A stretch of DNA of 17,749 nucleotides, taken from NCBI GenBank assembly GCA_964627665.1, contig CAZVKG010000075.1, forward strand, positions 1-17,749. Direction: 5' to 3'. The notes beneath the pieces are model-generated. The model searched no databases and was not told where the DNA came from. It saw nothing but the letters and a program-made list of their open reading frames with translations. This stretch comes from UBA1351 sp964627665 (GTDB lineage: Bacteria; Bacillota; Clostridia; Lachnospirales; Vallitaleaceae). Of the stretch, positions 13,594-17,749 are shown piece after piece; positions within the stretch are counted from its first letter, which is position 1; every line of letters starts with the position of its first letter. A program made the translations under genes and the position numbers.

Positions 13594-14403
13594 TTATTCA
13601 TTCTTTGCTTTTTCCAATCCATATCTTCCAAATGTACAATATGATTCGAATCCTAATTGACGGTAAATGCTTTCCCCAGATTTTGAGGCAAAAAGAACTG
13701 CGATACGACACCCTAATTCTTTCGCATGTATAAGGGGAACTCGTGTTACTTCTTTTCCAATTCCTTGCCCGCGATATGCCTTGAGGGTTGATACATGATA
13801 GATTCCTACAATATCAGGAGCCGAGCGGTACAACATCGATGTAGCCACAACTTCATCGCCATGTTTTGCCATAAAACACCTAATTTCTTGGCGCCGAATC
13901 AACTGCGCAATCACCTTGCGATAAGCTTCCATACGGTGAATTGGTTGTTCAAATAGCGCTTCCATAACAACGGAGCACCATGCATTGATTTCTTCTTCCG
14001 TTTCTACTATTTTTATGGTAAAGCTTGTTGTAACCTCCGGTGATTTTGTTGCCGGCCATGTAATTTGAGTTAAATCAAGAGCCATGCCAGCTGCCTCAAA
14101 TTTTTTTTCTAATCCGACACGGGCAAAAATCGTTTCATAGTTTTTTGGTTTTGTAAACATGCTTGTTGTTATTATTTCAGGCAATTCACCGCTTGCCATG
14201 CCTTGCACCATCTCGCGTAACACATCTTCCGCTAGGTCTTCCTTTAGATTCAGGCCATAAATTCGATTCGGCCATATATGTTGATTATTCACCCAGCTGA
14301 ACTGATCCGATTGAACCATCGGGCAGTTAGCGGCTTTTCCTGCCGTCAGATATAGCGCGCGATAATTTTCTTTAATCAACTGTGCAACTTGGGTTTGATT
14401 CAT
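13594..14403 (-). CDS. GNAT-family N-acetyltransferase, substrate unknown
   Basis: Protein of 269 residues in two parts. The N-terminal ~120 residues are unassigned (NYRALYLTAGKAANCPMV, with several Trp and Asn). The C-terminal GNAT domain has IYHVSTLKAYRGQGIGKEVT (201-220), whose RGQGIG loop binds acetyl-CoA, and the late motif ESIYRQLGFES typical of the fold's last strands. It is the last gene of the ddl - dbpA - GNAT series; its ATG shares a base with the helicase stop (TAATG), and AAGGAG lies just before. The substrate may be a small molecule, protein or antibiotic; neighbours do not decide. After the stop, a gap of about 150 bp holds no clear terminator before the promoter at 13444-13472. 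Confidence 0.85.
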   Translation of the reverse strand: MNQTQVAQLIKENYRALYLTAGKAANCPMVQSDQFSWVNNQHIWPNRIYGLNLKEDLAEDVLREMVQGMASGELPEIITTSMFTKPKNYETIFARVGLEKKFEAAGMALDLTQITWPATKSPEVTTSFTIKIVETEEEINAWCSVVMEALFEQPIHRMEAYRKVIAQLIRRQEIRCFMAKHGDEVVATSMLYRSAPDIVGIYHVSTLKAYRGQGIGKEVTRVPLIHAKELGCRIAVLFASKSGESIYRQLGFESYCTFGRYGLEKAKNE

Positions 14404-15830
14404 TATATTAACTCCTTATGTCCTCTTGCCTTTTCGACTTTGACGACTTTATTCTTAATCGTTTGTCCATTAAGCTGTTCGATGACTTGCCGACCTTTGT
14501 GATTAAAAATCTCAACATAACTATAACGTTCCCGAATGTCTATAACTCCTATATCCTCCTGAGTAATACCGTCTAAATTACAAAGTGCACCAACCACATC
14601 CCCAACACGAAGCTTTTTTTGTTTTCCCGCAGAAATGCGAAGCTTTAAAATATCTTGATAGGTCTTTTTCTGATCATCCGTTTTTCTTGTGCTCATTGTA
14701 TTGTTAGATAAAACAAAACTTTTAGGAAGTGGCTTCAGTGTTTCCTGTAAATAAGCTTCAATATCTTGGACTCGCTCTATATCTAAAGCATTAATCAGAC
14801 TGATGGCAACACCTTTTTCCCCTTCTCGCCCTGTTCGGCCGATGCGATGGGTATAGTTTTGAACGTCTACAGGCAAATCATAATTTATGACCAAGGGTAA
14901 GCGATGAATATGCAAACCACGGCTAGCTAAATCCGTTGCCACTAAATATTTTGTTTGGCCTGCTTTAAAACGCTGAATCTGTTGCAGACGTTGTTTTTGT
15001 GGCAGATCTCCATGAAGCATCTCTACATGATTAAAACGTCGCCGCATGGATTTATAAATCCGCTCCACATCGATTTTGGTATTACAAAATATTAAACATT
15101 GCTCAGGTTGTAGTTGTTCAATAACTTCAAATAAAATCAGCGTCTTATCTTCTGATCTTGTACTTTTTGAAAACGTTTCAATTAAATTTTTTTCATCAAT
15201 CTCAGACGCAACGTCTATCCGCTCCGGATGGTGCATATACCGTTTGGTTAAGTTGCTAATGGCTTCAGGCATGGTTGCTGAAAAAAGTAAGGTCTGTCTA
15301 CTTTGGGGAAGCTGATTCATTAAACCTGTAACCGCATCTAAAAAACCTCGTCGTAATAGCTCATCGGCTTCATCTAAGATGAGCATATCCAATTGTTCTA
15401 GCTTTAAGTGCCCTTTTTCTACTAAATCAATGACACGCCCCGGCGTTCCTACAACAACGTGCACACGTTGTTTCAACTGATGTATTTGAATATCAATGTT
15501 TTGCTTTCCATAAACCGGCAAAGTTCGAATATGTTTGTATTTTCCCAGTTTTTGTATTTCATCACTAACCTGAACCGCTAACTCCCGGGTCGGTGTCAAT
15601 ATCAATGCCTGAACATAATTGTCTAAAACATGCACTTTTTCCACAATAGGTATACCAAAACTTGCGGTTTTTCCACTGCCGGTATCCGCTTGTACTACAA
15701 GATCTTCACCATTAAGCACACGCATGATGACCTGCTTTTGAACATCCGTTGGTTTGTGGTAGCCAATAGAATCTAAACTTTTTATGATATTTTTGCTCAA
15801 ATCGTAACGTTCATTAAACCGATTACCCAT
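14403..15830 (-). CDS. dbpA: DbpA-type DEAD-box RNA helicase
   Basis: ATP-dependent RNA helicase that, in Bacillus (YxiN) and E. coli, acts on 23S rRNA hairpin 92 during large-subunit assembly. The 475 residues match YxiN closely in length. Motifs in order: Q motif around YHKPTDVQKQVI (24-35), Walker A ADTGSGKT (48-55), PTRELA (80-85), TPGR (129-132), DEAD (153-156), SAT (184-186), and HRIGRTGR (328-335). The C-terminal ~75 residues (LRISAGKQKKLRVGDVVGAL, then DIGVIDIRERYSYVEI) form the DbpA RNA-binding domain that sets rRNA specificity. The start overlaps the ligase stop by eight bases, with only a weak AAAGG before it, so coupling to the ligase gene is likely. Cold-inducible expression is common for such helicases but cannot be seen here. 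Confidence 0.92.
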   Translation of the reverse strand: MGNRFNERYDLSKNIIKSLDSIGYHKPTDVQKQVIMRVLNGEDLVVQADTGSGKTASFGIPIVEKVHVLDNYVQALILTPTRELAVQVSDEIQKLGKYKHIRTLPVYGKQNIDIQIHQLKQRVHVVVGTPGRVIDLVEKGHLKLEQLDMLILDEADELLRRGFLDAVTGLMNQLPQSRQTLLFSATMPEAISNLTKRYMHHPERIDVASEIDEKNLIETFSKSTRSEDKTLILFEVIEQLQPEQCLIFCNTKIDVERIYKSMRRRFNHVEMLHGDLPQKQRLQQIQRFKAGQTKYLVATDLASRGLHIHRLPLVINYDLPVDVQNYTHRIGRTGREGEKGVAISLINALDIERVQDIEAYLQETLKPLPKSFVLSNNTMSTRKTDDQKKTYQDILKLRISAGKQKKLRVGDVVGALCNLDGITQEDIGVIDIRERYSYVEIFNHKGRQVIEQLNGQTIKNKVVKVEKARGHKELI

Positions 15831-17010
15831 TTGAACCGCCTTTTAACTTCCCTTTCATGTTTAATCCGTTGGATGCAAACAAATTATTATCAAAGGAATA
15901 GTTGAACTCATTATTTCGTTGATGACGCTTGATTGCAATACGGATTAATTCATCAAGAAGCTCTTTATATTTCACGCCACTAGGTTCCCAGAGATAAAAG
16001 GATAAAGATCCCGGAATCGGATTGATTTCGTTGAAATAAACTTTGTTTTTCTGTGTGTCAATAATATAATCAATACGCACCACACCCGAGCACCCATATT
16101 TTCGAAAGATTGTTTTGGAATAGCCTTCAATCTCTTGACGCATATCGTCAGCAATATCGGCCGGAATTTGGCGCTTGGCACTACTCATGCCTTTTGTTGA
16201 GTCCTGCATATATTTATCTTTGAAAGATAAGATTTCATCGGTTGTACTGGGCTCTTCAATGACGGATGCTTTTGCATCTTCAATGTCACCAAGTACTGAG
16301 CAGTTGACTTCGCGAATTTTTTCCACTTTATTTTCAATAATAAGCTTCACATCATAATTAAAGGCTTGTTCTATGGCCGCTTTTAATCGCTCTGAATTCT
16401 TCGCTACTTCAATACCAATGCTTGAACCACCACCTGCCGGTTTAATAATCATCGGAAACTCCAATTTTTGGAGTATATCGGCGAGAATAACTTCACTTTT
16501 TTTATAATAGGCATATTTATCAATGGCCACAAAATCAATGACCGGAACTCCGGCGGATAGGGCAATGATTTTCGAAATATCCTTATCCATACTCACCGCT
16601 GAAGCTAACACATTCGACCCTACATAAGGAATCGACAGCATCTCAAGGAATCCTTGAACGCCTCCATTTTCTCCTTTATTTCCATGTAAAATCGGAAAAG
16701 CCAATTCAATATATCCTAATTTTTTGTTAAATAACTTACTCGGTATTCTCAGCAAGTCTATTTTTTCTTCACCTTTACGCTTCTCAAATGCACACGCGTA
16801 ACAGTTTTTAAGTAAACTGTTTAAATCTTTATAGTTTTTAATATCTAATAATGCATCTCCCGTATAAAAGGTTTCATCTTTTGTTATGTATATTGGAATT
16901 ATCTCGTATTTATTCTTATCTATATTTTCGATTGCTTGTATTGCTGAAATAACAGACACCTCGTGTTCTGTCGCTTTCCCGCCGAAAAAAACACCCACAT
17001 GTAATTTCAT
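15823..17010 (-). CDS. ddl: D-alanine--D-alanine ligase family protein
   Basis: ATP-grasp ligase that joins D-amino acids for the peptidoglycan stem. The protein has 395 residues, longer than the ~350-370 usual because of a C-terminal tail (after about 365). Signatures: VFFGGKATEHEVSVISA (7-23), FPILHGNKGENGGVQGFLE, where the common LHGp.GEDG is altered to NKGENG, SMDKDISK, the glycine-rich ATP loop GGGSSIG, LSFKDKYM in the omega-loop region, and the metal-binding FNEINPIPGSLSFYLWEP. GAGAGGAG lies five bases before the ATG. It is the first gene of an overlapping ddl-dbpA-GNAT operon with its own promoter. Its specificity (D-Ala-D-Ala or D-Ala-D-Ser) cannot be settled; no vanH, vanX or vanT gene accompanies it, so a resistance role is not supported. 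Confidence 0.88.
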   Translation of the reverse strand: MKLHVGVFFGGKATEHEVSVISAIQAIENIDKNKYEIIPIYITKDETFYTGDALLDIKNYKDLNSLLKNCYACAFEKRKGEEKIDLLRIPSKLFNKKLGYIELAFPILHGNKGENGGVQGFLEMLSIPYVGSNVLASAVSMDKDISKIIALSAGVPVIDFVAIDKYAYYKKSEVILADILQKLEFPMIIKPAGGGSSIGIEVAKNSERLKAAIEQAFNYDVKLIIENKVEKIREVNCSVLGDIEDAKASVIEEPSTTDEILSFKDKYMQDSTKGMSSAKRQIPADIADDMRQEIEGYSKTIFRKYGCSGVVRIDYIIDTQKNKVYFNEINPIPGSLSFYLWEPSGVKYKELLDELIRIAIKRHQRNNEFNYSFDNNLFASNGLNMKGKLKGGSNG

Positions 17011-17061
17011 GCGTTCTCCTCTCTTTGCTACGAACTATTTTGCACCTAAACTAACATTAGA

Positions 17062-17090
17062 ATTATATCACAGCCCAGAATCCATAACAA
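17062..17090 (-). promoter_or_regulatory. Promoter of the ddl-dbpA-GNAT operon
   Basis: On the minus strand TTGTTA (17085-17090) and a perfect TATAAT (17062-17067) are 17 bp apart, about 50 bp before the ddl start. It is back-to-back with the plus-strand promoter at 17116-17144. Confidence 0.7.
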
Positions 17091-17115
17091 TAGCTCCTTA
17101 TAGAAAAAATTCTTA

Positions 17116-17144
17116 TTGTCTCTACAACAATGAAGTGCTAAAAT
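17116..17144 (+). promoter_or_regulatory. Promoter of the membrane sensor gene
   Basis: TTGTCT (17116-17121) and TAAAAT (17139-17144) are 17 bp apart. The expected start near 17151 leaves a leader of about 17 nt before the GTG at 17168, which supports that start over the longer frame running in from within ddl. Confidence 0.65.
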
Positions 17145-17167
17145 TAGACTTAAAGGGTGGTGATTCT

Positions 17168-17416
17168 GTGGTTGTAACGTTGGGAATTTTATTCAAAACA
17201 ATCGTGTTGACGATACTGTTATTCATAATTCTACTATTATGTATTTGGTATTCTATTCGAAAAAAACACAATCGAATGACATCCTATATTTATATATTTT
17301 CAATGCTTTGTCTTGCACTTTGTTGTTTCGGAATTCTATCAGCAACAAATTTCAATTCATCTCTCAAACTTTTTTTGTATATTCCTTTCGTATTCTATGG
17401 GTTTTGTTTGGGGTGA
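17168..17416 (+). CDS. N-terminal membrane part of a sensor, frame ends early
   Basis: From a GTG preceded by GGGTGG at seven bases, this frame encodes 82 residues of mostly membrane sequence. TM1 is about residues 8-27 (ILFKTIVLTILLFIILLLCI), followed by the positive stop YSIRKKHNR. TM2 is about 38-57 (YIYIFSMLCLALCCFGILSA) and TM3 begins LKLFLYIPFVFYGFCLG. The frame then stops at TGA, which shares GTGA with a downstream frame. That frame continues with VTTLVFIIEF, as if TM3 carried on. One extra G in the preceding G4 run (17410-17413), or one base changed in the T7 run (17370-17376), would fuse them into a membrane-anchored PAS sensor. Either this is a frameshifted gene or sequencing error, or two coupled genes. 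Function as histidine kinase or similar is inferred. Confidence 0.5.
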   Translation: MVVTLGILFKTIVLTILLFIILLLCIWYSIRKKHNRMTSYIYIFSMLCLALCCFGILSATNFNSSLKLFLYIPFVFYGFCLG

Positions 17417-17749
17417 CGACCTTGGTTTTCATTATTGAGTTTTCACGTCTTTGTTTATTAACAACAAATCATTCCAATGCATCTCCAGATGTTCAAACTG
17501 TTTTCTTTTCAATTCAAGATTTAGCATTAATCACTAATCGTAATGGAGATATTATAGAGATCAATCATCCTGAAAATTTCAAAAAAACTTTCGGTTCGAT
17601 TAATAGTTTAAAGGACTTACTTGATACCATGCATATGGACAGCTTGCCTGAAACACACTGTGAAATTACTTATAAGGATTTGTCTTATTATATAAATATT
17701 ATTCCCATCGTTTCTCATCGCTTTTTTGTTGGTCATGCCCTTATCTTTT
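17413..17749 (+). CDS. PAS-like sensor domain protein, cut by window end
   Basis: The frame opens at GTG within GTGA and runs off the window. It begins with a short hydrophobic stretch (VTTLVFIIEF) that would complete the third membrane segment of the preceding frame. A PAS-like region follows: SIQDLALITNRNGDIIEINHPENF has the usual 'a.ivtd.~G.ii.~N~~~' layout, and later YINIIPIVSHRFFVGHALIF fits the last PAS strands. In membrane sensors of this shape, a kinase or cyclase output domain usually comes next, but it lies outside the window. It is divergent from the ddl operon; a regulatory link to cell-wall synthesis is possible but unproven. Confidence 0.55.
   Translation, partial: MTTLVFIIEFSRLCLLTTNHSNASPDVQTVFFSIQDLALITNRNGDIIEINHPENFKKTFGSINSLKDLLDTMHMDSLPETHCEITYKDLSYYINIIPIVSHRFFVGHALIF

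Noticed and set aside
13545..13733. Plus-strand 62-codon frame
   Set aside because: It overlaps the acetyltransferase 3' end in antisense, has no ribosome binding site, and shows no family features.
16886..17167. Plus-strand frame running from inside ddl into the sensor gene
   Set aside because: This part is antisense to ddl and lies upstream of the sensor promoter and its GTG start.
15823..17749. Vancomycin-resistance-like cluster (ligase plus sensor)
   Set aside because: No vanH, vanX, vanT or response regulator is present, and the ligase lies with a helicase and an acetyltransferase.

Overview
The window looks like a chromosomal segment of a low-GC anaerobic Firmicute, most likely a member of the Clostridia. 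The reasons are strong AGGAGG-type ribosome binding sites, AT-rich intergenic DNA, clostridial-type lysine 2,3-aminomutase, FakB/DegV and Ddl proteins, and a CdaR/glycerate-kinase/GntP cluster. An ablA-ablB pair (N-epsilon-acetyl-beta-lysine synthesis) suggests a salt-tolerant or marine lifestyle; that is inference.

Layout. 1-353: 3' remnant of a PP2C/SpoIIE-type phosphatase on the plus strand. 364-1730 (minus): a coupled pair, a PH-like two-TM membrane protein followed by a coiled-coil lipoprotein. 1901-2764 (plus): a DegV/FakB fatty-acid-binding protein. Its promoter overlaps a palindrome that matches the MarR-type FabT operator. 3107-7946 (plus): aldo/keto reductase, CdaR-type regulator, a strong terminator, then glycerate 2-kinase and a GntP-family permease. 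7947-8446: a convergent intergenic region with two large hairpin elements; a third copy lies at 2851-3031.

8447-12962 (minus): kamA (ablA) - ablB - amino-acid ABC binding protein - permease - ATPase, all in one direction and possibly one operon for lysine or amino-acid uptake and compatible-solute synthesis. 12963-13593: a long region without a convincing gene. On the minus strand it holds a perfect-consensus promoter, about 310 nt of structured-looking sequence, and a perfect 50-bp palindrome with a U-tract. This is the best candidate for a non-coding RNA or riboregulator in the window. 13594-17010 (minus): D-Ala-D-Ala ligase family protein, DbpA-type DEAD-box helicase and a GNAT acetyltransferase, overlapping head to tail. 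17168-17749 (plus): a divergently transcribed membrane sensor with a PAS-like region, split into two frames by a frameshift or a GTGA overlap, and cut by the window end.

The items most worth a second look are the 13.07-13.44 kb RNA locus, the three-copy family of about 165-185 bp hairpins with an invariant apex and compensating arms, and the FabT-like operator in front of the fatty-acid-binding protein. No tRNA, rRNA, CRISPR array, insertion sequence or prophage gene was seen.
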